Assembly (NCBI GenBank): GCA_025094145.1
Contig: JALLLS010000024.1
Location: forward strand, 62,001 to 126,000
From: Spinellus fusiger
Taxonomy: Eukaryota > Mucoromycota > Mucoromycetes > Mucorales > Phycomycetaceae
Length of the DNA stretch: 64,000 nt
Direction: 5' to 3'
Numbering within the stretch: position 1 is the stretch's first letter; each line of letters begins with the position of its first letter. The position numbers and the translations under genes were made by a program. Positions 11,267 to 23,411 of this stretch are shown here, one piece after another. The notes under the pieces were generated by a model that saw only the letters and a program-made list of their open reading frames with translations, was not told where the DNA came from and ran no database searches.

Positions 11267-11545
11267 TGTGTAAGGGACTACTGGAAACAGGTAGGAAAAG
11301 AGTACTAGGTGTTGTACAAATAAGACGAGATATAGTAGATAGTATAAGCTGATAACAGATATCAGAATGCGGATTTTATTATGACAATTGGATAAGTATT
11401 TATATGAATGTTTCTATGGCACTATCCAATTACTAAGTGACATATGCTATACGAATAATAAAGGAGTGTATGATCAGTGACATGGAATAAAGGAGTGATG
11501 TTGATGGCGGTGAAATGGTGTAAAAAGGAGTGTTCAGATTAGGCC
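11267..11545 (+). repeat. LTR-like sequence (weak)
   Basis: It starts TGTAAGGGACTACTGG and shares several blocks in the same order with the insert at 24,429 (CAGGTAGGAAA, GTACTAGGTGTTGT, AACAGATATCAG, GTATTTATAT). That suggests two diverged copies of one solo-LTR-like repeat. No target duplication was found. Confidence 0.3.
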
Positions 11546-11895
11546 ATCACACACTGCTTCAAAGTCAGAGAAATCTTTGGGTGTGTATCATACATGTTGC
11601 CATCAACTCTTGTCAGCACACGCATGTCTACACGATCTCCCATTGCTTCTTCATTCAATTGCCTCTTTCTCGCAATAGAAGAGATCTGAGGGACAGAGTC
11701 ATCCCTATATTTATGTTTAGTATTATATTTATTAATATATACGTTAATAATTTACCATTTCAGAAGCAACTCGAGATCATTAAAGATAGAAGACATAGTA
11801 GACGTTATGAGATAGCATAGTGTGGCTACTCTATCTTCTTGAATGTTTGGAAAAAGAACAGTTGCATTGACAAGTAGGAAAGAAAACGACTTTTA

Positions 11896-12213
11896 TCACA
11901 GATTGTTAAGCGGGTTTTTAAATGATAATGATGACCGTTCTCATTGAATTTATCCATTCTTCTTCCCACACAACTTAGTAATTCTATTCATACCAGTCTT
12001 ATATTTTTGTTAGTGTGGATTTTCTTCAAGAGCCATTGTCTTGTATATTTTTCATACAGTAATTATATGCACACTCGTTCTATTTTAGAGTGAAGTACTC
12101 AAGTCTTTTCTTTTGTGTTCTTTATAATTACTAAGTTGTGTGGGAAGAAGAATGGATAAATTCAATGAGAACGGTCATCATTATCATTTAAAAACCCGCT
12201 TAACAATCTGTGA
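11896..12213. mobile_element. MITE with perfect 88-bp terminal inverted repeats
   Basis: Left arm 11,896-11,983 starts TCACAGATTGTTAAGCGGG. Right arm 12,126-12,213 is its exact reverse complement; I found no mismatch. The internal loop is 142 bp and has no coding frame. TA lies immediately outside both ends (11,894-11,895 and 12,214-12,215), as expected for a Tc1/mariner-mobilised element. The perfect arms indicate recent origin or a strong foldback structure. Confidence 0.85.
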
Positions 12214-12215
12214 TA

Positions 12216-15180
12216 TTAGGGTAGGCTGCCATAGTCAATCCTAAAACCTGTTTGCTTCCCGTTCTGTCACTTTGCCCTTGTCTTTGCCTACACCTCTCTA
12301 CACCACTTATCTCTCGCACAGACAAGGACATCCCAAAAACCCCACTCTTTCTGCTCTATCTGTGTGTCAGTAGCCAGTCTACCAGCCCCTACGTATCTTG
12401 ATTAAGATCTGATAGTGCCCAACAGTACAGATTACCTTCATTATTTCTATTTTTGAATATTATGCGTTTAATCTCCTTGGTCCATAAGAGAAAATATAAC
12501 CAATACTTTAGAGTGTTGATACCAAATAAGGATACTATCTGTAGATAACAATGGTTTTTATTAAAAGGCAATGAGTTAATCCTTTGGAGACCGATAAGGA
12601 TGGTGTTTCTAGCAAGGAAATCCCATAGTATGTAATTCATTGTCATTGATAGTGATGGTGGTCATCTCCCACTATTTTTTCCACACCTTTTCTTTAACTG
12701 TTTTAACTCAATTGCCATGAATATATTCTCACAAATAACAAGTCCAATAGAATCCACTGTAGATTTGGTATTCATCTTAACTGCTGTGCAATACGTATTA
12801 GCATTGATACTAAGCACTCCATTAGCCAAATCCCTTATTTCTTTAATGAGTAAATCAGTATGTACCTCTTTTCTTTTTACTCAGCCTACAGATACTTTGA
12901 TACACGTTTCATTAAAGAGTTCTTTAAATGCATCTTAAGTCTCTCTTGTTTTCCTAAATAATATTAAAGAGTGCTGTCTATTTCCTAAAAGCTACAGAGA
13001 TATCAGTAGAAAATCAACCTCCTCTTTCCTTTACCCTTAATTCAAACATCGACACGGCTATTAGCTTTTTTGTGTGATCTTCTACTGTCCCACCACCACA
13101 GACAAATAACTTTACCTAGAGTATTACATGCTCACACATCTCTCTTGACAGTACTTTTCGTATTTCTTGAATGTCTACTGAAGATGAGAGTAAACTATTG
13201 TCTGTTGGAGATAGAATGTAGAAAATACAACACATACAACACATACAACAAATAAATCTTTCTTTTATTCCTCTAATCATTTTATAATGTGTTGGCTCTG
13301 TAATTCATATTCATAAAATGTCTTTTTTTTATGTTGCACTGGTTAGAAATTGTAAACAATAAGATAGCTATGTTTTCTATATAGTCTCTGTGGAATAAAA
13401 GATAAAACTATTGCTGCGGTCATTTCTTTTCTTACACATACCAAGTAGTGCCACTGAAGTCTGAGTAACATTTCATTTCTCACTAATATCATCATGATCT
13501 CGTTCTCAAAATAGGGAAAATAAGATAAAGATCAATTTCAGTATTCTGTATCAACTTTCGATTCAATCCATAATTACTAAAGAAGAGTACAGGAATAATA
13601 ACTAAAGAGATACCCTCTATTGTTCAGGATCCAACACTACTCTCATATAGAATTATACCAACAACAGGAATGTCTCTCCTATGTCTATCAAATACAGATT
13701 TATCTTTTATCTTTTTTTTATGTGTATCTCTATCTATATATCTTATCTACTCTTTGTGTCATTTAAAGACCAATGTAAATTCATTCATGGTTGGCATGGG
13801 CCATAAGGGTCTTATGGATCTTATTAATAGATTTCTATTTATTTATTAATAGCCTCTATTTATCTCCAATGTTCTATCAGACATAAAGGACACAGTCAAG
13901 ACATCTATTACAAGCAGAGTATAATTTGGATTGCCTGTTTGTAGGTAGTCCTTATGGCCACAGTTGCTTTGAGCCTTTCTAGCCGCTTTTCTAGAGACGA
14001 TTGACAAGATATAAAAGTAAAAGACCTTCCAATACAATAACAAATCTAGTAGATAGAACGGCTAGATGACAAATCTTAAATTCAAATGATTTATTCTTCT
14101 CATCTTGAATGTCATTGTACGTGTGTAATTTTAATTAGGAGAAAATAATATGCTGTACTGTTGCATTGATCACATATGGTAATGCACTTGCATAAGTGAT
14201 CATTTTATGCATGTCTGTGAGTTTCATAAGGAAAAGGGTTTCATTTTCATAGGTGATGGTTTTGTGACACGAGGACAGTAGAGGATTCCTTTATTATTGT
14301 TATTATTTTGATCCATGTCCACCAATGTGCACAGGTATTCCATGGAAGACAGAACAAGAGAATACTTCTTCTTTATGAATCTATGAATAAACAACTTGTC
14401 TGCCTAGAATAAACAGAGATGGGTGTTTTTTTCTGTCCATGCCATTGACACTCTTCCAAGCAGCCCATCCTAATCTCCTTGGGCTGTATTTAGGATTGAG
14501 TGGAAAATCAATATTTTTGCTCCTGTACCCCACGAAAGATAATGCATGACGATGACTTTCTTTATCATAGATTCTAGTTCCATGGAATGTGCTATTCTGT
14601 TCATCACCTTGAATATCTTGAGCCATTATTTAAAGAGAATAAGCCCCGACAGGATGATCCTATTCTTTTTTTTCTTTTTTTTTCTTTTTTATTGATGAGT
14701 CATTATAACCCCTCCTCCCAATAGTAACCATTTATCTACGTGCATGGTCTTTTCCTTTTCTATTTATCCTATTGTTAAATAAAATAAAATAAAATAAAAT
14801 AAAAAAGAATGCAGTCAGATTTAATGAAAAATAAAATAAAATAAAAACAGAGTATGTTTAGTTAGCCATTCATGCCTTTCTATGTAATAAGCAACAACAG
14901 ACAATAGACAAATGATGTGTAGGTTGCTAAGCACTTGCATTCGGAAGACAAAAAGAGCCTAATATGGATTTTCAACTGTCAAGCATGAATTAGACATTAT
15001 TGGCTTTCTTTTTTTTTGACACATCTCTAAATATGGAGAATTGACTATCCTGATGATAAAGATGAGAGTTAAATCCTGTCCAATATGAAACAGTTTTGCT
15101 GTATTATTTGTACCTTTTAGATTCTCCTTGGACTAGTGCAATTGTGGGTTCTGAATGACAAGTAGAGAGTACAAAGACAA
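12216..15180. other. Gene-free AT-rich interval
   Basis: No convincing gene. An 81-codon minus-strand frame (14,381-14,626) looks somewhat protein-like but has no recognised domain or partner exon. AAAAT pentamer repeats occur at 14,777-14,845. The rest has short frames only. Confidence 0.4.
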
Positions 15181-15500
15181 GAAGGAGGGTAGTGTGAATA
15201 GTATCTATTAGAAGAATGAAGAGGAGAGAGATGTAAGAGATATATATATAAGAGAGAGATTTAAGAGAGATATATATAAGAGAGATGTAAGAGAGATATA
15301 TCTATAAGAGAGAGAGAGAGAAAGAGGGGGCATGTTAGACGTCTACTTTGCTATTATGAAAAGAGCCATGTTGAGTTGAAGGGTGGGGTTTGTCCTACAA
15401 CCTCTCGTCAGCTGATGTCTCCACAGTGTTTGCTGTAGTGTGTAGTGTGTAGTGTGTAGTGTATAATTTATAGTGTATAGTGTATAGTGTATAGTCTATG
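15180..15500. repeat. Simple repeats upstream of the BTB gene
   Basis: AGAG/TATA-type purine-rich repeats (about 15,225-15,330) are followed by tandem GTGTAGT and GTATAGT heptamers (about 15,437-15,497). These lie in the 5' flank of the BTB/CAP-Gly gene, where they could affect promoter architecture (inference). Confidence 0.7.
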
Positions 15501-15508
15501 GCGTATGA

Positions 15509-18426
15509 ATGAATTTGATAGATAGGATGGGTAGACAAACTCCAAAGAATTCAGAGCCATATGAGCGTCACATTGCTGAATTAAGCGACCGCCTTTACTT
15601 ATTTCTCGTTCTTCTTTTTCTTCTTCCTATTTCTTCACTTGCACCTACGCCACGCTGTACGACTCGTTTTCTTTTTTTGGTTATCGGTTATAAATCTCCA
15701 GCTATTCCATCTCTCTCTTATCTTCTTGCTTTCATGTTCTACACTGCACCCCAGGCACTGAAGAAGTCTCTCCACACAATACTTGACCAGTCACAAGAAT
15801 ACTTGGCGGATGTCTATTTTGAATATCCTACCAGCACAGTGTGGGCCCATCGAGGTAGTTATTAGTGTAGTAGGTATCTGTTGATGCATAGACCACTCAC
15901 ACAAAACAAGCCCTGCTGACGGCCAGAGTCCCCTACCTCTTTCGCACCCACCACATGCAACAGCTACAGGAGAGCACCCACAGATCCACTCTTCCCTCTG
16001 TCCTACCTGAACACCTTCTTCGATACCTTTTACGTTTCTGGTATACTGCAGGCTTTGATGAACCTGGGCAAAGTAGAATAGCAGACACAGACACAGAGAA
16101 CATCCTACGGGACATTGCAGCAATAGAAGCAAGGCTCGCCACACCCCTACTCACTGTCTGTGAGAATGGAAACACCAACGAACAGCAATGGATAGCAGAC
16201 TTGGCAAGAATGAGAGCAGAACAGCTGCATAGTGATGTGATGATCAATATATTCAAACTAGACGAACCCAAGAAAGAGCAGCAGCAGACGCCTGACATCA
16301 AGATTGTCAGCAAGATTGTCAGCAAAACAGAGCCTGTCATTGCAGGCAGCATCCTCAACAGCGCAGTCCCTCGTCCTGCTGTCAAAGTAGAGCAGCCCTC
16401 CTCTGTCCTGTTTTATGCACACCGCTTTATGCTTGCTTCCCAGTCAGCCTACTTCCGCAACCTCTTCTGCTACCAGCTCAAAGATGTGACTCCCTCCACT
16501 ATACATCTTCCAGGAGAGATCTTCTCACCGCCTATTCTTGAATTGATTCTCAACTACACCTACACAGAAACACTGCTACTACCAGCACCCCCCGTGCTGG
16601 ACTCCACTAACCTAGCCCACATACGCCTCAGCGACAAAAAGCATTCATTAAGACTGCTCCAAAAGGTGTTTAGAGCAGCAGACTATCTTGGGCATGGAGA
16701 GACCATCTGCATCGCCATCCTTAGCTACATGGCAGACATCTGTCACAACTTCAACTGTGCATGCTCTGACTGTGCTGTCCTGCTGCCCTCCATGCTCTCC
16801 TTTGCTGGCAAATACCCAGGGGTTGTTCCTTCCATGCGATCAGCCCTTGTTGCCCTCTATTCAGACTTTGTCTCCATGTCGGCTCTCTGGTCACAGAAGC
16901 CATTTTCTATTCTCATACAATCCATTGTCACAGATTCGGCCAGAACTTCTTCTGCCAACGCTACTCTGATCAGCGACATTGTAAGTGCTACCCACGACAC
17001 AATTACACAGAACTCGGCTGTCAACGTACTGCACACACTCCATCTTTGTCTATCCTCCATCCGAAGCTCAGATCCCACACGCACTTGGTCTGTTCCCACT
17101 CTGGAAATCCTGCAAGAGATCCTGAACCGCACTGTTCTTATGATCTCAGAACACTTCAACTACTACTGTGGGGAGTATCCTCTTTTGCTGTCCTGTGTCG
17201 ATGGCATCAATGCTGGATTCTCTGTGGATTTCCTTGGCTTCTTACTTGATAGAGTGCTGAGTGATGGCATCACCGATGAAAATGCAGCCACACTGTACCA
17301 GGGCATTGTGCGTGATTTGTTGGGCCGTCAAGAAGTAGTGAAGAATGTAGCTGTGGATGGCGTCCTTTTGGATTCAAGACAGCGTTGTGTAGAGTACATC
17401 CGACACAACCTTGTCCGCATCAAGGGACACACTAGTTACAAAACACTGGACAAGGACATACTACGCCAATTGTCGGATGATATCAGTAAATCTGGACGCA
17501 TTCAAAAGTCGGCAGAGTCGGATTTCTCCAATCTCTTTGGCTTCAACTCCAAGTCAGCCAAGGCTGCTCTTAAATCACGCATGTTGGATCCAGAGGATAA
17601 ACTTAAACCCAGTGCCACAGCGAGTGGCGGGAGTGGCTGTGTGGAGAGCCGATCCTTGGGCCGGCGCTTGTCCTTTAGCGGTCTCATGTCACAGCTATCA
17701 TCCAATGGAAAGGCCTCTTCCTCACAGAGTCAACCCGACGAGGAGGTAGAGCCACCCACTGAGCGTGCAAGGGCGCATTCCATCGACAATGTTCTCCTTA
17801 CAGACCATGATAGAGAGCAGCTGGTTGTCTCTCAGAAAGAAAAGCCTAGACGGAGGTTCAATGCACCCACATCCCAGGGCTCGTCTGCCTCTCTCACAGA
17901 TGCCCTGCTGGCGATTGAGAATGCAGGCGCCTCCTCCTCCAGTCATTCTACAGAAGATGCACCTCGTGCGCGTAAACTGAAGTTTGAACTGCCCGTGGCT
18001 CCTGTAAGAGCAAAAATAGTGAATCAACGGAGATCAGTAGCACAGAAAAAGCCCCATGTTACGCGGAGGTCTTTGTGGGGACTGGGTGGCACAACCAGTG
18101 ACGCTGAGGAAGATGGGGATGAGGAGGTTGTGCCTGCTATTGGCAACAAGGTAGAGCTGTTACGCCGTCCATTGCCCACCCTCGGTACAATCAAATACAT
18201 TGGTTTTGTTGACTTTTCAAATGGGATCTGGGTGGGCGTGGAGTTGGAGAGCAGAGGTGAGTCTCTGTTACTATAGTGTAGAGTCTATCTGTGCTTACAC
18301 AATGGTCTAGTGGGCAACACGGATGGTGCAGTCGATGGAAAGAGGTACTTCCAGACAGATCCACAGCGAGGCGTGTTTGTGAAAACAGACGGCTTCAAGA
18401 TCATTTCATCTACTTCTAAATCATAG
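15509..18426 (+). CDS. Tandem-BTB and CAP-Gly domain protein
   Basis: Proposed exons are 15,509-15,854, 15,911-18,256 and 18,311-18,426 (introns of 56 and 54 bp), giving 935 residues. The first join creates VWAHRALLTARVPY, a BTB/POZ core near residue 110. A second BTB core, VLFYAHRFMLASQSAYFRN, lies near residue 281 and is followed by a long helical region typical of BTB proteins. A Ser-rich basic linker follows. The second splice completes a CAP-Gly domain (about 858-930: GFVDFSNGIWVGVELE, then VGNTDGAVDGKRYF, then GVFVK). CAP-Gly binds EEY/F tails of tubulin or EB proteins; BTB mediates dimerisation or cullin-3 binding. A microtubule-linked adaptor is likely (inference). The start is uncertain: ATG 15,527 is also possible, and residues 30-80 are unusually hydrophobic and may hide an intron. 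Confidence 0.85.
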
Positions 18427-19914
18427 TGCTACAATGTGCTAGAAAACAGTCCTTTGAGTTTGTATCCACTTTATTACCTTGTGCTTTTGACTAGATTTCT
18501 TTGACATTTGCATGCATTTACAATTCCTTTTTATTTTATTTTATTTTTATTTTTGAAAAAGAAAAAACCCCTGTTTATTATTGTTATTATTATTGAATCA
18601 TCAACATGACATTGGATTGAATTGAAAGAAAAGAAAAGAAAATACTATAGCCTTTTGTTTTTGTTTAGTGTATTGATTCAACTAATGTTATAAAACTTTC
18701 TATTTATTGTACTTATTTAGCAATGATAATAAACACTCTATGAAAAGAAGCTAAACCTCATCACTACCAACTATTAGGAGCACAGTGATTAGGAGCACAG
18801 TGATTAGAATATGCTTTTGAAACAAAGGATCCTCACACTGTGTTCATTGCTTCTATAGGCTTGTAAACTATCCAACACACGTCCCGAGTGGGTTGATCAG
18901 AATGATAGATCTGTGTGTGCAAACACAGGGCACATAGTATCTACATGTTATGCACATCGTCTTATATATAATACTAGAAATGTTGATCCATGTGCTTGTC
19001 TCCACCCAGCAGTAAAAGAAGGTGGGACAAACAGTCGTAAAACACCATTGTTGTGCTGGATTCATGATAACGGTAAACAGTAGCCATAAATGTATGGAAT
19101 AAGAAAAATGCCACGGTTAAGCACCCTTCCTTAAGCACCCTTCCTTAAGTACCATTCCTTAAGTACCATTCCAATAGAAGCTTCCTTGTTATTTATTTAT
19201 TTAAATAAATAAATAAATAACAATATACTATAAATCAATATCCATTCTTTTATTGGTCAGTATTCTTTTGATAGATAGTCATCCATGGCTAATCTACTTT
19301 TTCTCAATACCGGGCGATTTTCACGTTTTTCCTTTTATAGAATGCAAACGATGTTGGTGTTCTCATATAATGCAAGGTAAAATATTTTAGGATGTATAGC
19401 ACAGGATGATATTCCAAATTAATACTAGTGGGTGTGAAACCTATAGTCATGTAAAGGGCATTGGTGAATGTCAATAAAAACATTTAACTGCCAAAGTGTA
19501 TCAAAGACCACACTATTTATCATCCACAGCTCATCCACAGCTCATTTACTGTATTAAACTATCTACCATGACAACTGATAAAGGTTAATAAGTGAATCAA
19601 AAAATAATGTTAGCAAGAGGGATCTACTAGAGCAGTGATTAGAAATAGAGATCATTGTCTTGAAATATCATCCATTCTTCTATTGACTGCACCATCGTCT
19701 CTCCAATAAAGAGAATATGTAAGTTCCTGTATGCATATTGTGTAGTGTACAATCTCTTTTTGTCTCCATTTCTTATCATTACTGTACACCCAAAGATTTT
19801 TCTGGCCTTTAAGCGGTAATATCTCTTTCCTTTTACGCCATGTAAACTATTTCCTTTTATGGGTATGTGATTAAAATCAAAATGTTCGCAAGTATCCAGT
19901 TTATTTATTTTCTT
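18427..19914. other. Intergenic region, no gene recognised
   Basis: AT-rich sequence with short tandem runs (ATTT near 19,190-19,225; a CTTCCTTAAGCACC-like repeat near 19,118-19,165). No frame with recognisable motifs. Confidence 0.4.
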
Positions 19915-21010
19915 TTGTAGAATACCTCACTATCAATCTGTATTATCAATAAATTAGAGTGTTTATGAATAATGGTGTTTACTATTATAATACAGCTAAT
20001 ACTATAGTATTACCATAGATACTGCCCAAGTACATTCTCTTTATATCAATGTTCTTGAAAATTAGATAGTTATAATCAGGAGTGTACACTAGACATCCTA
20101 GACAGCATCGGCAGTGTAGACAGTGTAGAAGACTGACTTGTGAGTCTTTATTTATTAACAATACAATGAGTGTCTTGTGGAATATGATGATCTCAAGCCC
20201 AGATAAAGACACTGCTTGCCTTTTTATCACTAGAATAGTCCTTGGTAGTGTCTATCACTTCCTTCTATTGTTTCTCTTTGTTAATAATAGTACAATACCT
20301 TGATTAGTTATGCTCATCTTGACGAGTACTTAAATATTAAATTGTATGTGCAGTGTGGGAAATAACAAAAGGAGGGGAATATCAAAACAGATAATAATTT
20401 TTCTTTATTCTGGTAATGTATACATTTTAGTCTTCACTCATACAATTCACAAGTCAAACAATTCACACGTCAAATAATTCACTCTAATTGCCTTGGACTT
20501 AAAAAACAGTATTAGAAACAACACCTTGTTATCATTAAGTACTATTGTTGATACCAGTTACAATGAGATAGTTGAGGTGATTATGAATAATGATTCAATG
20601 AATGAATGCACCGTGCTCAATTTAAGTGAGTTTGGTTCTCTATTTTATGGACAATGACCACTAGAGTTAATTCAGTATGTCCTATAACAAATCTTTCTTA
20701 AGCAGTGTCATACTGCAAATACTATGGGCTTAAGGATAACACATTATGTTAAACAATAAATGCAGTGACTGAGTTGTAATATTAAGTGGATTCTTGTTCT
20801 ATTTCTTGTCTTTACAGCCAATTCTATACTTTTTAATTGCAAAGTTAATAGTGATTGCTTAAACAGGCAAGTAGAGTTTAAAATAGCTCATTTAGACAGT
20901 GAAAAGGCATCTTTAAACACATTAGCCAATCATAAGAATATTTCAACTTTATTTTCAGGATATTTCTTTATATATCCCAAACATCTCCTGGTGTGAATAT
21001 ATTTTCTCGT
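19915..21010 (+). repeat. R1 repeat, copy 2 (inverted relative to copy 1)
   Basis: It matches 9,784-10,870 reverse-complemented and runs from GAATACCTCACTATCAATC to ACATCTCCTGGTGTGAA. The pair forms widely spaced inverted repeats around the BTB gene. Copy 2 lacks the Tc1 insertion seen in the split copy at 6.9-8.5 kb, so it serves as an empty-site reference. Confidence 0.65.
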
Positions 21011-22030
21011 GGATCGTCTAATTTTCACATTCGAATCGTTTTAAATTAAATATCCAATTGTCTAATCTTATGAAAACCTTTAATGAAGCTTCTTTGATAT
21101 CTCTGATTTGAGAGTATAGTTCTATTTTCATTCAATGCTTCTGTATAAATGTCAAAGTAACTGATGATCTTATTGATTGCACAATTTCGTTAGTTTTACT
21201 GCTGTGGATATTTCTAATAAAAACAAAGGAATGGTCAGTCATATACACAATTCAAAGAATAGGAAATAAGGAATAGCATCGTTTATTTGGTCATTTCTAT
21301 AATATGAAATCAATATTTTTAATATTACATAATCTTTGTCTAATTGCTATATGATCTACTGTACTCACGATATAATAACATCCTTTGGCATTGGACAATA
21401 AAAATCATACAGAACTTTTTAAAACTCGAGTTCTATTGTAACATTTAAGTGTAATAGCATTTAGTAGATATTTAGTGAGATTTTACTATAAAAAATCTTA
21501 GTGTATAGAGTTTGAAAGTATGATAAAAGTATGAAGATCAACCTAAAGTATGACTGTTTAGCACAGGTGTTCTATCTATTTGCATAGCTTCTTAAAGAAT
21601 AGATTACAATGTAACAAGTGAATGCCGTTGCTGCACGTCATTTTGATTTCATAGCTGTGCGACTGTCAGTGATCCATGTTTTGTCAGACATGAAAACATG
21701 AAAATCCACACCTGCCAATCAAAAACAACACCAGATAATATGGTATATTAAAATAGTGAGACCACAGACACCGTTTGTTTTATAGCCTAAAGCTATGATA
21801 CATTCAACAATAAATATATCATTCTACATTATAAAGAACTCAAAGAGGTTTAATACAATGTAAACACCTGAATCTAAACATAGATTGGTATATTATAAAT
21901 ACTGACTTGGAGTTTACAGCCTTAAAGTAAATACTAAATCAGGCAAGCAGGATAAGCTAAACGTCATGTACTACAGCTTCATTTCGTACGTAGTTTCGCC
22001 TCACAATTTGCTCATCTTAAGGATCCATAG
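21011..22030. other. Upstream spacer of the hydrophilin gene
   Basis: AT-rich, no coding frame recognised. A TATATAAAAAGG box lies at about 22,043-22,055, some 50 bp before the hydrophilin start codon. Confidence 0.4.
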
Positions 22031-22042
22031 TTCACATCTCAC

Positions 22043-22055
22043 TTTATATAAAAAG
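22043..22055 (+). promoter_or_regulatory. TATA box of the hydrophilin gene
   Basis: TATATAAAAAGG lies about 45 bp upstream of the ATG at 22,099, a normal spacing for a short 5' leader. It is the only such box nearby. Confidence 0.5.
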
Positions 22056-22098
22056 GTGAAGTAAAACGTCAATTTAGGTCTCATCTTATATTATAAAC

Positions 22099-23112
22099 AT
22101 GTCTCAATTCAACAACAACAACAACAACCATGCAGCAGGAAACTTTTCTTCTATTCCATTAGATGTTAGTGGTGTTCGTCCTAATCAACCTGATAGCTAT
22201 ACTGGAAGCTATCCTAAGGATTACAGTCACCCACCTGTTGGTGTTACTGCTATTGCTGGCGAAATCAATCCTTTGACTGGGGTTACTGGCACATATTCTC
22301 CTGGACATCAACACACAGCTGAATATAATGGTCTTGGCACAGGCCATCATGCTTCTGGTTTAACCGGAGCTACTGGGATTAGCACAACAGGAAACAACGG
22401 TACTCGTACAGGCTATTCTGATGGCTTGACTGGAGATATTAAAACTACTGGAGTCCCTGGTACTACTGATACTACTGGTATCCACCCAACAGGATATGGT
22501 GGTGTTCGTAATGGCCACCACCACACTGGCTTGACTGGAGCTACTGAAAATGTTGGTGTCAACTCTCTTGGACAAAACGGAAACCACACAGGTCACCATC
22601 TCAAAAATGATGGCTTGACTGGGGCTACGGGTACTACGGGTCTTCATTCGCTTGGACACAAAAGAGATGCCGAAGAAAAGGATGGTGCCTGCATTGGTCA
22701 CCATACTGATGGTGCAAACAGAGTTTCTAAGGCTACTGATATCGATGGTCTCCATTCTCCCGGAAATACCAAACACTCAACTGCCCACCACATTGATGGT
22801 ATGAATAAGTCTCCTGGCATTGTTGGAGCCACTGGAGTTCATCCTCTTGAATCTGCAAAAAATACAGTTGAGTCTACAGGTGCTCCTACCGATGCCCGCT
22901 TGAAGAACCCCGTAACAGGTCACCACACCTCTTCTCATGATGACAGACACAAATCCACTCGTGAGGTCAAAAGAGACAGCCTTGGTACATCTGAACCCAC
23001 TACAACTGATAAGATTAAGGGTAATCTTCAGAAACTCGCTGGCAAGATTACCAATGATCCTGTTAAGATTGCTGAGGGAGAAGAACGTGCAACTCTTGGT
23101 CGTGCCCACTAA
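22099..23112 (+). CDS. Gly/Thr/His-rich hydrophilin with C-terminal CsbD-like domain
   Basis: A single-exon frame of 337 residues. The N-terminus has a run of six Asn (from AAC repeats). Residues about 45-260 are built from imperfect repeats around GLTGATG, each followed by a G.H or LGH.. motif, giving a Gly/Thr/His/Asn-rich, very hydrophilic and probably disordered chain. The C-terminus (about 300-335) has DKIKGNLQKLAGKITNDP then KIAEGEERATLG, resembling the CsbD-like stress-response fold. There is no signal peptide or membrane segment, so a cytosolic protein is likely. Known relatives are induced by dehydration, osmotic stress or sporulation. A desiccation-protective role is inferred from composition, not shown. 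The next block, LINE-2, starts 300 bp downstream. Confidence 0.85.
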   Translation: MSQFNNNNNNHAAGNFSSIPLDVSGVRPNQPDSYTGSYPKDYSHPPVGVTAIAGEINPLTGVTGTYSPGHQHTAEYNGLGTGHHASGLTGATGISTTGNNGTRTGYSDGLTGDIKTTGVPGTTDTTGIHPTGYGGVRNGHHHTGLTGATENVGVNSLGQNGNHTGHHLKNDGLTGATGTTGLHSLGHKRDAEEKDGACIGHHTDGANRVSKATDIDGLHSPGNTKHSTAHHIDGMNKSPGIVGATGVHPLESAKNTVESTGAPTDARLKNPVTGHHTSSHDDRHKSTREVKRDSLGTSEPTTTDKIKGNLQKLAGKITNDPVKIAEGEERATLGRAH

Positions 23113-23411
23113 GAAAATAAACTCTTCTTGTAAATATATTAGCAATTATTTCTCTTTTTATTTTTTATTTTTAGGATTTAAATAGGTATTGAAAATAAAT
23201 AACTTTTTTTGAATTTAAAAGTCTTTTTTGTTTGCTAGCTTTTTTGTCTTTCTTTTTTATGATGATAATGATAATGATAATAGCCCGAGCCTTCTCATTA
23301 TCATCCATCACTGTCTATACTTTGTTTCTAATACTATTCAGTCTATTCAAACGAGGGAACTGACATTAAAAGAGTGGTTTATGGTGTATAAAAGTGCTGT
23401 ACAAGTAGAGT

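Noticed and set aside
14777..14845. AAAAT pentamer runs as a CRISPR-like or centromeric array
   Set aside because: Short low-complexity repeats without spacers or array structure; a similar run occurs at 36,530-36,555.
10439..20303. Small conserved protein frame present in both R1 copies (MSVLW...TRIVLGSVYH)
   Set aside because: Non-coding flanks in the two copies are just as similar, and amino-acid changes are not concentrated at silent sites, so the similarity is that of a repeat, not of a gene.
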